Origin: an uncultured Lachnospiraceae bacterium
Lineage (GTDB): Bacteria > Bacillota > Clostridia > Lachnospirales > Lachnospiraceae
Assembly: GCA_947167135.1 (NCBI GenBank)
Contig: CAMVGV010000016.1
Coordinates: forward strand, 1 to 52,564
Length of the DNA stretch: 52,564 nt
Direction: 5' to 3'
Below the pieces are notes generated by a model. It was not told the origin of the DNA. It ran no database searches and was given only the letters and a program-made list of their open reading frames with translations. Of this stretch, positions 16,792-26,392 are shown piece after piece; the first letter of the stretch is position 1; every line of letters starts with the position of its first letter. A program made the translations under genes and the position numbers.

Positions 16792-18009
16792 ATGAAAAAA
16801 TCAGGTTTGAACAACAGTATATTGAAGAAGAAAAACAGGGGGATTATTTTACGTCTGCTGGCAACAGAAAAGTGTTTTTCCAGGATAGACATTGCCAAGG
16901 AAACAGGTCTGTCAAAAATGGCTGCCACGAATGTTATAGGCGAATTTATTGATGAGGGGATAATAGAGGAGAGCGAAAAGCGTGTACAGGGAGGTAAGGG
17001 AAGGAACCCCATAGTCCTGAGGATTTCCGGGAGAGCGCCGAAGATCATAGGGGTTCATATCTCAGGAACCGGAGGCGGGGTATCGCTCTGTGATTATAAG
17101 CTGAATGTCCTTACGGAGAGCGGCTTCAGGGTGCCGGAAGGAGAAAATGACCGGATCTTTCCGGAGATCTTTAAGCGGATTGACTCAATACTCTCGAAAT
17201 ACGGAAATGAACGGATATCCGGTGTAGGCGTCGGAAGTCCGGGACCCGTTGATGTCCGGAGGGGAGTCATTCCAAAACCGGAGGATCCCTCCGGAATGAA
17301 GGATATCGATGTCTTCGGGATCCTGAAGGAAAAGTATGATTTTCCCGTATTTGTGGAGAATGAATATGACTGTGCAGCTCTGGCGGAGCTGTTCTTCGGC
17401 GCGGGAAGGGATCTCTCCAATTTTGCATTCATTGGTGTTTCAAAGGAGGTCGGATCAGCGCTGATATCCGGAGGCCAGCTTTTCAGGAGCGAATCGGGAT
17501 TTAACAGTGAGATCGGACATATAAGCATAGACATAAACGGTCCGTCCTGTCACTGCGGAAGAAAAGGCTGTCTGGAAACCTATATTTCCACATCGGTTCT
17601 TGAGGAAAAGCTTCGTAAAATGTCAGGAAAGGAGCTGACCTTCAGGGACTTCTGTGAAATAAATAAAGATCACAGCTCACCGGAATTCGAAGATGTGATG
17701 GACGAGGCTACGGAAAAGCTCTCCGAAGTACTTGCAAATACGGTGAATTTCTGTGGAACCCTGAATTATATAATCGGTATGGAGGGGCGTTATATTCCGG
17801 ACAGGTATGTGCAGGATCTTACAAAAAGGGTAAATAATAAGATCATGTTTAAATCCCGCCGAAAGGTCAGGGTACTCAGGTCAAGTATCCATAAGCCGCT
17901 GCGGTCTGCTGTCTGCTCCTGTGCTGTTATGGAGAGATTATTCAGGGGTGATATGGACTCGCTTCTTCATCAGGGGGATACCCCCTTCAATGCCTTCCCC
18001 GTAAGCTGA
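16792..18009 (+). CDS. ROK-family transcriptional regulator
   Basis: This is a 405-aa regulator of the NagC/XylR type. An N-terminal winged helix-turn-helix (IILRLLATEKCFSRIDIAKE, TGLSKMAATNVIGEFIDEGI) precedes a ROK sugar-kinase-like domain. The zinc motif is GH-x9-CHCGRKGCLE. The kinase-type D-x-N active site is changed to ENEYDCAA, so it is probably a sensor without kinase activity. I prefer the ATG at 16792, with GGAG 6 nt upstream, over the in-frame ATG at 16765. With the second ROK gene at 18244 it stands upstream of the pentose operon. The effector is unknown. Confidence 0.85.
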   Translation: MKKSGLNNSILKKKNRGIILRLLATEKCFSRIDIAKETGLSKMAATNVIGEFIDEGIIEESEKRVQGGKGRNPIVLRISGRAPKIIGVHISGTGGGVSLCDYKLNVLTESGFRVPEGENDRIFPEIFKRIDSILSKYGNERISGVGVGSPGPVDVRRGVIPKPEDPSGMKDIDVFGILKEKYDFPVFVENEYDCAALAELFFGAGRDLSNFAFIGVSKEVGSALISGGQLFRSESGFNSEIGHISIDINGPSCHCGRKGCLETYISTSVLEEKLRKMSGKELTFRDFCEINKDHSSPEFEDVMDEATEKLSEVLANTVNFCGTLNYIIGMEGRYIPDRYVQDLTKRVNNKIMFKSRRKVRVLRSSIHKPLRSAVCSCAVMERLFRGDMDSLLHQGDTPFNAFPVS

Positions 18010-18134
18010 TCACCGGGGGGTTCTGCTGTTCAGAAAATTTTCTGTCAAAGCTCAAATGCGGGCTGTGTTTTTGCTGCACGGTTACGCTTCAATGTTGTTT
18101 TCGTCAAAAAAACAAGAAATAGGTAAAAATGGTC

Positions 18135-18193
18135 TTGACTTTGGTGTATTTTGCAGATATAGTAAAGACATTTAGTAAATCTATTTTGCAAAA
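18135..18193 (+). promoter_or_regulatory. Promoter and palindrome upstream of the second ROK gene
   Basis: TTGACT (18135-18140) and TATAGT (18158-18163) are 17 bp apart. Downstream are a near repeat of AGTAAA and the palindrome TTTTGCAAAA (18184-18193), a plausible binding site for a ROK regulator. The gap 18010-18134 holds nothing else I recognise. Confidence 0.55.
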
Positions 18194-18243
18194 GTATTTC
18201 AGCAAACCGCGGCTGAACATCAAATAAAGTCAGGAAAGAGCAG

Positions 18244-19386
18244 ATGAAAACCTTGGAACCGACGGCTACGGAACGCCGGAGAAAAACCAGAAACAGAGTG
18301 TTCAGATACATATATAATTCTGATGAGCCTGTGAGCAAGCAGGCTATGTCAGTAGATCTGAACCTGAGCCTCCCCACGATACATCACAATGTAGCCGAGC
18401 TTCTGGAGGCGGGTCTCATAAAAGCAGGCGAAACCCAGTCATCCACGGGAGGAAGGCCTCCTGTGGGTTATCTTGTTGAGAATGATGTCCGCTTCTCTAT
18501 CGGAATATCAATTACCACCAATCACATACATTTTCTTGCATCCGACCTGAAAATGAATCAGCTGGCCGAGAAGAGTCTGCGTAAGGACAGTACATCCGCT
18601 ACGGATCTCGGGAATGAGGTCAGGAAAGAGCTCACTCTATTTATCGAGGAGAATGATCTCAATAAGAACCGTATTCTGGGTGTAGGCATCACGATACCCG
18701 GCGTTTTGAACCGCCCCGGAGACGCGGTGCTTCTTTCACCCAGCATGAAGCTTAAGAATATCAGCCTGCAGAGCCTCAGAAAGGCCTGTGAGCCTTATCC
18801 CGTTTATATTGAGAATGACGGAAACTGTGCGGGATATGCTGAATGGCTTGCTATGAGTCCGAGGGAAAGAAAGAACGGTTTCGTGTATATCCTTCTGGAA
18901 AACGGTGTGGGCGGTGCCTTTTTCATTAACGGAAAAACCTATGCCGGAATGAACCACAGAAGCGGAGAATTCGGACATATGTGTGTACAGCCCGACGGGC
19001 TTATGTGCAACTGCGGGAAGAGAGGCTGTCTGGAGGCATATTGCAGCGCCCTTCGATTCAGTGTGGATATAGGGAAGACCATAGAGGAATTTTTTGATCT
19101 GGTACATAAGGGAGATCCCGCATCCCAGGCTCTGTGGGATGATGTGCTGAGGCATCTCGCCATCGGTATCGGCAATATCAGGATGATCTTTGACTGCGAT
19201 ATAGTGCTGGGAGGCTTCGTATCGGAATATCTGAAGGAGTATATGCCGGAATTAAAGAAATATGTGGTGGAAATGAATTCCTTCGGAGACGACACGGATT
19301 TCGTGAAGCTTGGGAAGTTCCCGAGAAAGGCCGGACTCATGGGAATCGCCTGGCACTTTGCGAACGATTATATCGAAAAGATATGA
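18244..19386 (+). CDS. ROK-family transcriptional regulator (XylR-like)
   Basis: This is a 380-aa regulator. The N-terminal winged helix covers RNRVFRYIYNSDEPVSKQAM and SVDLNLSLPTIHHNVAELLE, followed by the STGGRPPVGY hinge. The ROK domain contains PVYIENDGNCAGYAEW and a zinc motif GEFGHMCVQ...CNCGKRGCLEAYC. Here END-x-N is kept, so the sugar site may be intact. Encoded directly upstream of the receptor-ATPase-permease-xylulokinase operon, it is the best candidate for its repressor, by analogy with XylR. AGGAAAG lies about 7 nt before the ATG. Confidence 0.87.
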   Translation: MKTLEPTATERRRKTRNRVFRYIYNSDEPVSKQAMSVDLNLSLPTIHHNVAELLEAGLIKAGETQSSTGGRPPVGYLVENDVRFSIGISITTNHIHFLASDLKMNQLAEKSLRKDSTSATDLGNEVRKELTLFIEENDLNKNRILGVGITIPGVLNRPGDAVLLSPSMKLKNISLQSLRKACEPYPVYIENDGNCAGYAEWLAMSPRERKNGFVYILLENGVGGAFFINGKTYAGMNHRSGEFGHMCVQPDGLMCNCGKRGCLEAYCSALRFSVDIGKTIEEFFDLVHKGDPASQALWDDVLRHLAIGIGNIRMIFDCDIVLGGFVSEYLKEYMPELKKYVVEMNSFGDDTDFVKLGKFPRKAGLMGIAWHFANDYIEKI

Positions 19387-19461
19387 GTCGGAAGATTCTA
19401 CATAAGGAACAGCCCGTTTTTGTATAATTTCACCAAATACAAAAAAAGCAGGCAAAGGATA

Positions 19462-19490
19462 TTGACATTATTGCTGTTAAGCAATATTAT
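19462..19490 (+). promoter_or_regulatory. Promoter with operator for the pentose operon
   Basis: TTGACA (19462-19467) and TATTAT (19485-19490) are exactly 17 bp apart. An 18-bp palindrome TATTGCT-GTTA-AGCAATA (19469-19486) fills the spacer and touches the -10 box, the expected place for a repressor such as the upstream ROK protein. Confidence 0.65.
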
Positions 19491-19572
19491 AAAAGAGCTT
19501 TACAAAAGTTGTTTTAGAAAATACCTTAAAGCAACACGCAAATTTATTTTTCAAAAGAGGAGGAAAATTATT

Positions 19573-20757
19573 ATGGCAAAGAAGTTATTGGCAGTACTGC
19601 TTGCCGGTGCAATGACATTCTCACTTGCAGCCTGCGGCGGCAGCACAGGCGCAGCACAGGAAGCAGCTCCCGCACCTGCAGCAGAAGAGGCAGCTCCCGC
19701 TGAGGAAGCAGCTCCCGCTGAGGAAGCAGCACCCGCAGCAGATGCAGCACCTGCAGAAGAAGCAGCAGCTCCCGCAGCCGGCGGAAAGGTTGGCGTATCA
19801 ATGCCCACCAAGGACCTCCAGAGATGGAACCAGGACGGCGCAAACATGGAGAAAGAACTTAAGGATGCAGGATATGAGGTAGACCTTCAGTACGCAAACA
19901 ACGACGTTCAGACCCAGCTTTCACAGGTTGAGAACATGATAAGCGGCGGATGCTCGGTTCTCGTTATAGCAGCTATCGAAGGATCTTCACTTGGTGAAGC
20001 TCTTGATATGGCAAAGGAAGCCAATATCCCGGTTATCGCTTATGACCGTCTGCTTATGGATTCCGATGCAGTTTCCTACTATGCTACATTTGATAACTAC
20101 AAGGTTGGTACCGTTCAGGGTACATATGTAAAAGAAAAGCTTGACCTTGACAACGCTGAAGGACCTTTCAACATCGAGTTCACAGCAGGAGATCCCGGTG
20201 ACAACAACGCAGGCTTCTTCTTCAACGGTGCTTATGATGTTCTTAAGGAATACATCGACAGCGGAAAGCTCGTAGTTAAGTCCGGACAGACCAAGTTTGA
20301 AGACGTTGCTACTCCTACCTGGGGAACCGACGTAGCTCAGGCCAGAGCAGAGAACATTCTTTCTTCATACTATGCAGACGGAACAGATCTTGATGTATGG
20401 CTTTGCTCAAACGACTCTACAGCACTTGGTGTTGAGAATGCACTTGCAGCAAACTACAACGGCAAGTATCCCATCATCACAGGTCAGGACTGCGATATTG
20501 AGAACACAAAGAATATGATCGCAGGCAAGCAGTCAATGTCCGTATTCAAGGATACACGTACTCTTGCAAGCCAGGTTGTAAAGATGGTTGGACAGATCCT
20601 TACCGGTGCTGAGGTTGATGTTAACGATACCGAGACCTACAACAACAATGTTAAGGTTGTTCCTTCATACCTCTGCGAGCCCGTATTTGCAGATGCAAAC
20701 AACTACAAGGAGATCCTGATCGACTCCGGATATTACACAGAGGATCAGCTTAAGTAA
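19573..20757 (+). CDS. xylF: Sugar-binding lipoprotein (XylF/ChvE-like, family 2 receptor)
   Basis: This extracellular receptor of a pentose-type ABC importer is 394 aa. Residues 1-20 are a signal peptide with the lipobox LAAC (C21), followed by about 50 residues of Ala/Glu/Pro repeats (EEAAPAEEAAPAEEAAPA) as a flexible linker. The periplasmic-binding domain then starts at KVGVSMPTKDLQRW. Signature parts are VLVIAAIEGSSL, IPVIAYDRLL, CSNDSTALGVENAL and ITGQDCDIEN, as in xylose and ChvE receptors. AGAGGAGG lies 9 nt before the ATG at 19573. The frame is open 51 codons further upstream, but that part covers the promoter region. Xylose as substrate is inferred from the downstream xylulokinase. 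Confidence 0.87.
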   Translation: MAKKLLAVLLAGAMTFSLAACGGSTGAAQEAAPAPAAEEAAPAEEAAPAEEAAPAADAAPAEEAAAPAAGGKVGVSMPTKDLQRWNQDGANMEKELKDAGYEVDLQYANNDVQTQLSQVENMISGGCSVLVIAAIEGSSLGEALDMAKEANIPVIAYDRLLMDSDAVSYYATFDNYKVGTVQGTYVKEKLDLDNAEGPFNIEFTAGDPGDNNAGFFFNGAYDVLKEYIDSGKLVVKSGQTKFEDVATPTWGTDVAQARAENILSSYYADGTDLDVWLCSNDSTALGVENALAANYNGKYPIITGQDCDIENTKNMIAGKQSMSVFKDTRTLASQVVKMVGQILTGAEVDVNDTETYNNNVKVVPSYLCEPVFADANNYKEILIDSGYYTEDQLK

Positions 20758-20787
20758 TCAGAATATTACAAATTTAAGCAGAAACTG

Positions 20788-20816
20788 ATCTGGGGCGGGC
20801 CTAGCCCGCCTCAGAT
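20788..20816 (+). promoter_or_regulatory. 13-bp GC-rich hairpin between receptor and ATPase genes
   Basis: ATCTGGGGCGGGC (20788-20800) pairs with GCCCGCCTCAGAT (20804-20816) around CTA, with one G-T wobble. A short TTTT follows. It probably acts as a partial terminator and 3' stabiliser, giving excess receptor mRNA. The gap 20817-20986 holds nothing else identifiable apart from the next ribosome binding site. Confidence 0.7.
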
Positions 20817-20986
20817 TTTCTTATAACAGGAATGTTGGCAGCTACTAAGGAACAGATGTAACTATTCAGAATGCAAAAGGCTCTGAACAGATACGAACAG
20901 ATAAACAAGCGGAATAATACCGCAAGGGACTAAAAAATCATGATTACAGGCAATAACAGTAAAATGAAGAGAGGAGGGGACTTAGT

Positions 20987-22525
20987 TTGGCAAAGGAACT
21001 GCTGAAAATGGATCACATCACAAAAACCTTCCCCGGCGTAAAGGCTTTGGACAACGTTAACCTTTCGGTTGAGGAGGGCGAGATCCACGCTCTTGTTGGA
21101 GAAAACGGAGCCGGAAAATCTACGCTGATGAATGTCCTCAGCGGCATTTATCCATACGGAACCTATGAGGGGGATATTATTTACAACGGTGAAGTGTGTA
21201 AGTTCCAGAAGATAAAGGATTCCGAGGAGAAGGGGATCGTAATCATTCATCAGGAGCTTGCTCTTGTACCGCAGATGTCTATCGGTGAAAACATGTTCCT
21301 CGGAAATGAGAGAGGAAAAAAGAACGCCATTAACTGGAATGAAACATACGGTGAGGCCGACAAATATCTGAAGATGGTCGGTCTTTCGGAATCCTCAAGG
21401 GTACTTATAAAGGATATCGGAACAGGAAAGCAGCAGCTTGTTGAGATCGCGAAGGCTCTGGCAAAGCATGCAAAGCTTCTGATTCTTGATGAGCCCACAT
21501 CATCCCTTAATGAAACGGATTCCAGAGCGCTTCTTGATCTGATGCTTGAATTCAAGAAGCAGGGAATGACTATGATAATCATCAGCCATAAGCTCAACGA
21601 GGTTGTCTATGTGGCGGACAAGATCACGGTTATCAGAGACGGATCCACGGTGGAGACACTTGACTGCCACACCATGGAGATCAACGAGGACAGGATCATC
21701 CGCGGCATGGTAGGTCGTGAGCTTACGAACCGTTTCCCGAAGAGAGAAGCGGTGGAGAAGGGCGATATAAATATGGAGGTGAAGGACTGGACAGTCTATC
21801 ATCCCCTATATACGGAAAGAAAGGTTGTTGACGGCGTAAATCTCAATGTCAGAAAGGGAGAGGTCGTCGGAATATACGGACTGATGGGAGCGGGACGTAC
21901 AGAGCTTGCCATGAGCATATTCGGAAAGTCCTATGGCTCCGGGATCACCGGCACATTGAAGATCAACGGAAAGGAAATGGATCTGAAGAACCCCCGTGCC
22001 GCGATCGATGCTAAGCTTGCCTATGTTACCGAGGACAGAAAGGGCAACGGCCTCGTGCTCACAAATACTATCAAGGTAAACACCTCTCTCGCAAATATGG
22101 AGGGTGTAAGTGAAAAGGGAATTATTGACTCCGATAAGGAATATCAGGTAGCCGTTGAATATAAGAATAAACTGGAGACAAAGACTCCCACGGTTGAGCA
22201 GAATGTGGGGAACCTTTCCGGAGGAAACCAGCAGAAGGTTCTTCTTGCAAAGTGGATGTTCACGGATCCGGATATACTTATCCTGGATGAGCCTACGAGA
22301 GGTATTGACGTAGGTGCGAAATACGAGATCTACTGCATTATAAACGATCTTGTAAAGGCAGGAAAATCAGTTATTATGATCTCCTCCGAGCTGCCCGAGG
22401 TTCTGGGTATGAGCGACAGGATCTATATAATGAACGAAGGGAAGTTTGTGGGAGAGCTTGACGCTTCCGAAGCATCCCAGGAGCTTATAATGTCCAGCAT
22501 ATTACAATCAGGAAGGGGTGAATGA
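20987..22525 (+). CDS. xylG: Sugar ABC transporter ATPase (XylG/MmsA/GguA type, two ABC domains)
   Basis: This 512-aa cytosolic subunit powers uptake of the receptor's sugar. Domain 1 has Walker [10 protein letters not shown] (38-46) and Walker [12 protein letters not shown], but its signature is degenerate (DIGTGKQQ for LSGGQ). Domain 2 has the altered Walker [10 protein letters not shown] common to this family, with NLSGGNQQK and [13 protein letters not shown] intact. Translation starts at TTG 20987, since GAGGAGGGG lies at 20971-20979; the ATG at 21008 lacks such a site. Its last codons overlap the frame leading into the first permease. Confidence 0.92.
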   Translation: MAKELLKMDHITKTFPGVKALDNVNLSVEEGEIHALVGENGAGKSTLMNVLSGIYPYGTYEGDIIYNGEVCKFQKIKDSEEKGIVIIHQELALVPQMSIGENMFLGNERGKKNAINWNETYGEADKYLKMVGLSESSRVLIKDIGTGKQQLVEIAKALAKHAKLLILDEPTSSLNETDSRALLDLMLEFKKQGMTMIIISHKLNEVVYVADKITVIRDGSTVETLDCHTMEINEDRIIRGMVGRELTNRFPKREAVEKGDINMEVKDWTVYHPLYTERKVVDGVNLNVRKGEVVGIYGLMGAGRTELAMSIFGKSYGSGITGTLKINGKEMDLKNPRAAIDAKLAYVTEDRKGNGLVLTNTIKVNTSLANMEGVSEKGIIDSDKEYQVAVEYKNKLETKTPTVEQNVGNLSGGNQQKVLLAKWMFTDPDILILDEPTRGIDVGAKYEIYCIINDLVKAGKSVIMISSELPEVLGMSDRIYIMNEGKFVGELDASEASQELIMSSILQSGRGE

Positions 22526-22526
22526 C

Positions 22527-23693
22527 ATGAGTATAAGCATTAAAGATGTACTGAAAAAATATACGATGGTCCTGGCCCTGATTGTGATCCTGATTTTCTT
22601 CCACATCATGACGGGCGGAAAGATGCTTCTTCCCCAGAATATAAATAACCTTATCTCCCAGAACGCCTATGTGTTCGTTCTTGCTGCAGGTATGCTTCTT
22701 TGTATTCTGACAGGCGGTAATATCGATCTGGCCTGCGGTTCCGTTGTCTGCTTTGTGGGCGGTATCGGAGCCGTGATGATGGACAAGGATATCAGCTGGG
22801 TACTGGCTGTACTGGTAATGCTGATAGGCGGTATCCTGGTTGGTGCCTGGCAGGGCTTCTGGATCGCCTATGTGAAGGTTCCTCCTTTCATCGCGACTCT
22901 TGCCGGAATGTACGCCTTCAGGGGTCTTTCCAATGTAGTTCTGCAGGGCTATGCGGTTGGTATCGATGACACCGTATTCCTGAATGTGTTCGGCGGAGGA
23001 GCGGACTGCTATATCCCCGATTTCTTCGGCGGCGGAAGCATCAATATGACCTGTGTTCTTGCCGGTGTCCTCATTGTAGTAATCTATGCTGCTATGGTAT
23101 TCAAGAAGAGGATGGATGCAAAAAAGGCAGGTTACAGCGTAGGACCTCTTTCCGCAGATCTTGTAAGGACGGTTGTTATCGCGGCAGCGGTCATCTGGTT
23201 CTTCTTCAAGCTTGCACAGTATAAGGGCATACCCACATCTCTTATCTGGATTGGAGTAGTCCTTCTTGCTTATGCGTATATCACCAGTAATACCACAATG
23301 GGTCGTTATCTCTATGCGGTAGGCGGAAACGAAAAGGCAACAAATCTTTCCGGTATAGATTCCAGGAAGGTATACTTCTTCGCCTATGTGAATATGGGTC
23401 TTATGTCCGGACTCGGCGGTATCCTTACGGTGTCCAGAGCCACTCAGGCACAGCCCACCTTCGGACAGGGATATGAAATGGACGCCATTGCGGCCTGCTT
23501 CATCGGAGGAGCAAGTGCCTACGGTGGTGAAGGAAATGTATTCGGTATCGTTATCGGTGCTCTTCTTATGGGTGTCATAAACATGGGTATGAGTATCATG
23601 GGTGTGGAAGCCAACTACCAGAAGGTGGTCAAGGGTATCGTTGTTTTATTAGCTATTGTCTTTGACGTTCTGTCAAATAAGAAGAAAAAGTAA
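22527..23693 (+). CDS. xylH: Sugar ABC transporter permease (XylH/GguB-like), copy 1
   Basis: This multi-spanning inner membrane subunit has 388 aa and about ten hydrophobic segments. LTGGNIDLACGSVVCFVGGI and GGAS-AYGGEGNVFGIVIGA are the conserved core motifs of the BPD_transp_2 family. GGAAGGGG (22511-22518) sits 8 nt before ATG 22527; an in-frame GTG at 22518 overlaps that site. It is followed 13 nt later by a homologous permease gene. A central cytoplasmic loop, FKKRMDAKKAGYSVGPLSAD, is longer than in ribose permeases, as in the ChvE-GguAB type. Confidence 0.9.
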   Translation: MSISIKDVLKKYTMVLALIVILIFFHIMTGGKMLLPQNINNLISQNAYVFVLAAGMLLCILTGGNIDLACGSVVCFVGGIGAVMMDKDISWVLAVLVMLIGGILVGAWQGFWIAYVKVPPFIATLAGMYAFRGLSNVVLQGYAVGIDDTVFLNVFGGGADCYIPDFFGGGSINMTCVLAGVLIVVIYAAMVFKKRMDAKKAGYSVGPLSADLVRTVVIAAAVIWFFFKLAQYKGIPTSLIWIGVVLLAYAYITSNTTMGRYLYAVGGNEKATNLSGIDSRKVYFFAYVNMGLMSGLGGILTVSRATQAQPTFGQGYEMDAIAACFIGGASAYGGEGNVFGIVIGALLMGVINMGMSIMGVEANYQKVVKGIVVLLAIVFDVLSNKKKK

Positions 23694-23706
23694 GGGAGGA
23701 GGAGTC

Positions 23707-24885
23707 ATGGCAAACAATAATATCACAGCTGTATTAAAAAAGAATGCAATGCTTATAGTCCTTGTCCTGGTGTATATCTTTTTCACTGCAATGACAGGCG
23801 GACAGATGTTCCAGGCTATGAACTTTAATGCACTGATAACACAGAATGCCTACGTATATGTTCTTGCAGCCGGAATGCTGATGTGTATGCTGACAGGCGG
23901 AAATATCGACCTTTCCTGCGGTTCCTTTGTCTGCTTCCTTGGAGCCATCGGAGGAATACTGATGACGGTAAAGCAGATGAACCCTGGAATATCGATCTTC
24001 ATTATGCTGATTATAGGTGTTGTTTACGGGTGCGTCCTGGGCTATCTGATAGCTTATGTGGATATTCCGCCCTGGATCGCAACTCTTGCAGGCTACCTTG
24101 CTTTCAGAGGATGGGGAACGGCTCTTCTCAGCGCGAACAGCACCACGGGAAGTATTTCGCTTGCAGCAAAAAAGGATTTCCTTGCGATCTTTTCCGGGAA
24201 GATATTCCCCACGGGTGTAAACAAGCTGAATATGGTATGTATGATAGTCGGCATAATTGCCTGCATCATCGTGGTGGCTATATCCTTTATGGGCAGGGCT
24301 AATAAGGTTAAGAAGGGCTATGAAGTGGAGTCAATGGCAGCTCTTTTTGCGAAGTGTATCCTGTCGGTGGCTGCGATCCTGCTCTTCACATATAAGCTGG
24401 CTATGGCTGGCGGTATACCCACGGTTCTTATCTGGGTCGTTGTTATAGTATTGATCTACAATTTCATCACATCAAAGACCACTTTGGGAAGATATTTCTA
24501 CACCATTGGAGGTAATGCCGAGGCAACGAGGCTCTCCGGTGTGGATACAAGAAAAATCATGTTCCTGGCTTACCTTAATATGGCAGTCCTTACTGCGATC
24601 ACAACCTTTATAGTTACCGCAAGGTTCCAGGCAGCCAATTCCCAGGCCGGAACATACTATGAGATGGACGCCATCGCAGCCTGCGTTGTGGGCGGTGTTT
24701 CCGCATACGGCGGCGCCGGAAATGTATTCGGTATGGTTGTAGGTGCAACACTTATTGGTGTGATCAACCTTGGCATGTCACTTATGGGTGTTAATGCCGA
24801 CTGGCAGAAGGTGGTAAAGGGCGTGGTCCTTCTGGCTGCTGTGGTATTTGATATTCTGGCGGACAAGAAGAGCAGCACCAAGTAA
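23707..24885 (+). CDS. Sugar ABC transporter permease (XylH/GguB-like), copy 2
   Basis: The 392-aa protein is homologous to the preceding permease throughout. LTGGNIDLSCGSFVCFLGAI and MDAIAACVVGGVSAYGGAGN correspond to LTGGNIDLACGSVVCFVGGI and MDAIAACFIGGASAYGGEGN in copy 1. The two probably form a heterodimeric channel, where one permease gene and a homodimer are usual in this family. GGGAGGAGG precedes the ATG at 23707; the frame is open upstream into copy 1, but no site supports it. It ends 17 nt before xylB. Confidence 0.9.
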   Translation: MANNNITAVLKKNAMLIVLVLVYIFFTAMTGGQMFQAMNFNALITQNAYVYVLAAGMLMCMLTGGNIDLSCGSFVCFLGAIGGILMTVKQMNPGISIFIMLIIGVVYGCVLGYLIAYVDIPPWIATLAGYLAFRGWGTALLSANSTTGSISLAAKKDFLAIFSGKIFPTGVNKLNMVCMIVGIIACIIVVAISFMGRANKVKKGYEVESMAALFAKCILSVAAILLFTYKLAMAGGIPTVLIWVVVIVLIYNFITSKTTLGRYFYTIGGNAEATRLSGVDTRKIMFLAYLNMAVLTAITTFIVTARFQAANSQAGTYYEMDAIAACVVGGVSAYGGAGNVFGMVVGATLIGVINLGMSLMGVNADWQKVVKGVVLLAAVVFDILADKKSSTK

Positions 24886-24902
24886 ATTGGAGGAGATATA
24901 TT

Positions 24903-26375
24903 ATGTTGTATATCGGTATTGATCTGGGTACGTCCTCGGTAAAGCTTCTTCTCACCAACGAGAAGGGAGAGATAAAGAAGACGGTATCAAGGGACTATCC
25001 CCTTATGTTCCCCCATCCCGGCTGGTCGGAGCAGGCTCCGGAGGAATGGTTTGAAAAGTCCCTGGAGGCTCTGAAGGAGATCACGGACGGGATCGATAAG
25101 TCGGAGATTAAAGGCATAAGCTGTGGCGGACAGATGCACGGCCTGGTGGCTCTGGATGAAAATGACAATGTGATCCGTCCGGCCATACTCTGGAATGACA
25201 ACCGTACCACAGCAGAGGTTGACTATTTAAATAATGAGATCGGAAAGGATAAGCTCTCCGATTATACCGCAAATATTGCCTTTGCAGGATTTACTGCCCC
25301 GAAGATCCTCTGGATGAGAAACAACGAGCCGGAGAATTATAAGAAGATTAAAAAGATAATGCTTCCCAAGGACTATCTGGCATACAAGCTGTCGGGAACC
25401 TTCTGTACGGATTATTCCGATGCGTCGGGTATGCTGCTTCTGGACGTAAAGAACAGAAGATGGTCGCCCGAGATGCTGAAGATATGCGGTATAACAGAGG
25501 AGCAGCTGCCAAAGCTCTTTGAGAGCTATGAGAAGGTTGGTACCTTAAAGAAGGAAATAGCTGATGAGTGCGGACTGTCCACGGACATAGTCATAGCAGC
25601 CGGTGCAGGTGATAATGCCGCAGCCGCTGTTGGCACAGGAACCGTTGGAGACGGAATGTGCAATATATCTCTCGGGACCAGTGGCACGATATTTATCTCG
25701 TCAGATAAATTCGGAGTGGATCCCAACAATGCTCTTCATTCCTTCGATCATGCGGACGGCAGCTTCCATCTTATGGGCTGCATGCTTTCCGCAGCCAGCA
25801 CAAAGAAGTGGTGGATGGAGGATATATTAAGATCAAAGGACTATGCCGCCGAAGAGGGAGGCATAAATAAGAATCTGGGTGAGAACCATGTATTCTTCCT
25901 TCCGTATCTTATGGGAGAAAGAAGTCCCTGGAACGATCCCAATGCAAGAGGCACCCTTACCGGAATAACCCTGGATACCACGAGATACGATATTATTCAG
26001 GCGGTTATGGAGGGAATGGCCTTTGCCACGAGAGATATGTATGAGGTGGCAAAATCCATAGGCGTATGTCCTTCTCGGACGAAGATCTGCGGGGGCGGAG
26101 GAAAGAGCCCCATCGAGAGAAGGATGATAGCAAATATTCTGAATATTACCGTGGATGTTCCCGTATCGGAAGAGGGGCCGGGAATGGGCGGTGCGATGCT
26201 TGCAATGGTTGCTTGCGGTGAGTATGCAACGGTTGAGGAAGCCGCAGCAGCTATCGTTAAGGTTAAGGAGACCATTGAGCCGGAGCCGGAGCTTGTAAAG
26301 AAATACGAGGAGAAGTACCAGCAGTTTAAGAGTATCTATCCTGCGCTGAAGCCGGTATTCCCTAAGATTGTCTGA
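24903..26375 (+). CDS. xylB: Xylulokinase
   Basis: This FGGY-family kinase phosphorylates D-xylulose to xylulose-5-phosphate, feeding the pentose phosphate or phosphoketolase pathway. The 490-aa protein has the phosphate-binding IGIDLGTSSVKLLL (residues 4-17), the substrate motif GGQMHGLVALDE with W-N-D-N-R-T, and GAGDNAAAAVGTG in the second domain. The later CGGGGKSP segment completes the ATP site. GGAGGAG lies 8 nt upstream. It lies in the operon with the importer, before the isomerase gene, so the ketose made by that isomerase is its probable substrate. Confidence 0.92.
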   Translation: MLYIGIDLGTSSVKLLLTNEKGEIKKTVSRDYPLMFPHPGWSEQAPEEWFEKSLEALKEITDGIDKSEIKGISCGGQMHGLVALDENDNVIRPAILWNDNRTTAEVDYLNNEIGKDKLSDYTANIAFAGFTAPKILWMRNNEPENYKKIKKIMLPKDYLAYKLSGTFCTDYSDASGMLLLDVKNRRWSPEMLKICGITEEQLPKLFESYEKVGTLKKEIADECGLSTDIVIAAGAGDNAAAAVGTGTVGDGMCNISLGTSGTIFISSDKFGVDPNNALHSFDHADGSFHLMGCMLSAASTKKWWMEDILRSKDYAAEEGGINKNLGENHVFFLPYLMGERSPWNDPNARGTLTGITLDTTRYDIIQAVMEGMAFATRDMYEVAKSIGVCPSRTKICGGGGKSPIERRMIANILNITVDVPVSEEGPGMGGAMLAMVACGEYATVEEAAAAIVKVKETIEPEPELVKKYEEKYQQFKSIYPALKPVFPKIV

Positions 26376-26392
26376 TGGAAGAAAATATTTAG

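Noticed and set aside
19552-19850. Antisense Ala/Gly-rich open frames over the receptor linker
   Set aside because: They mirror the GCA/GCT-rich repeat coding for the lipoprotein linker and lack start signals.
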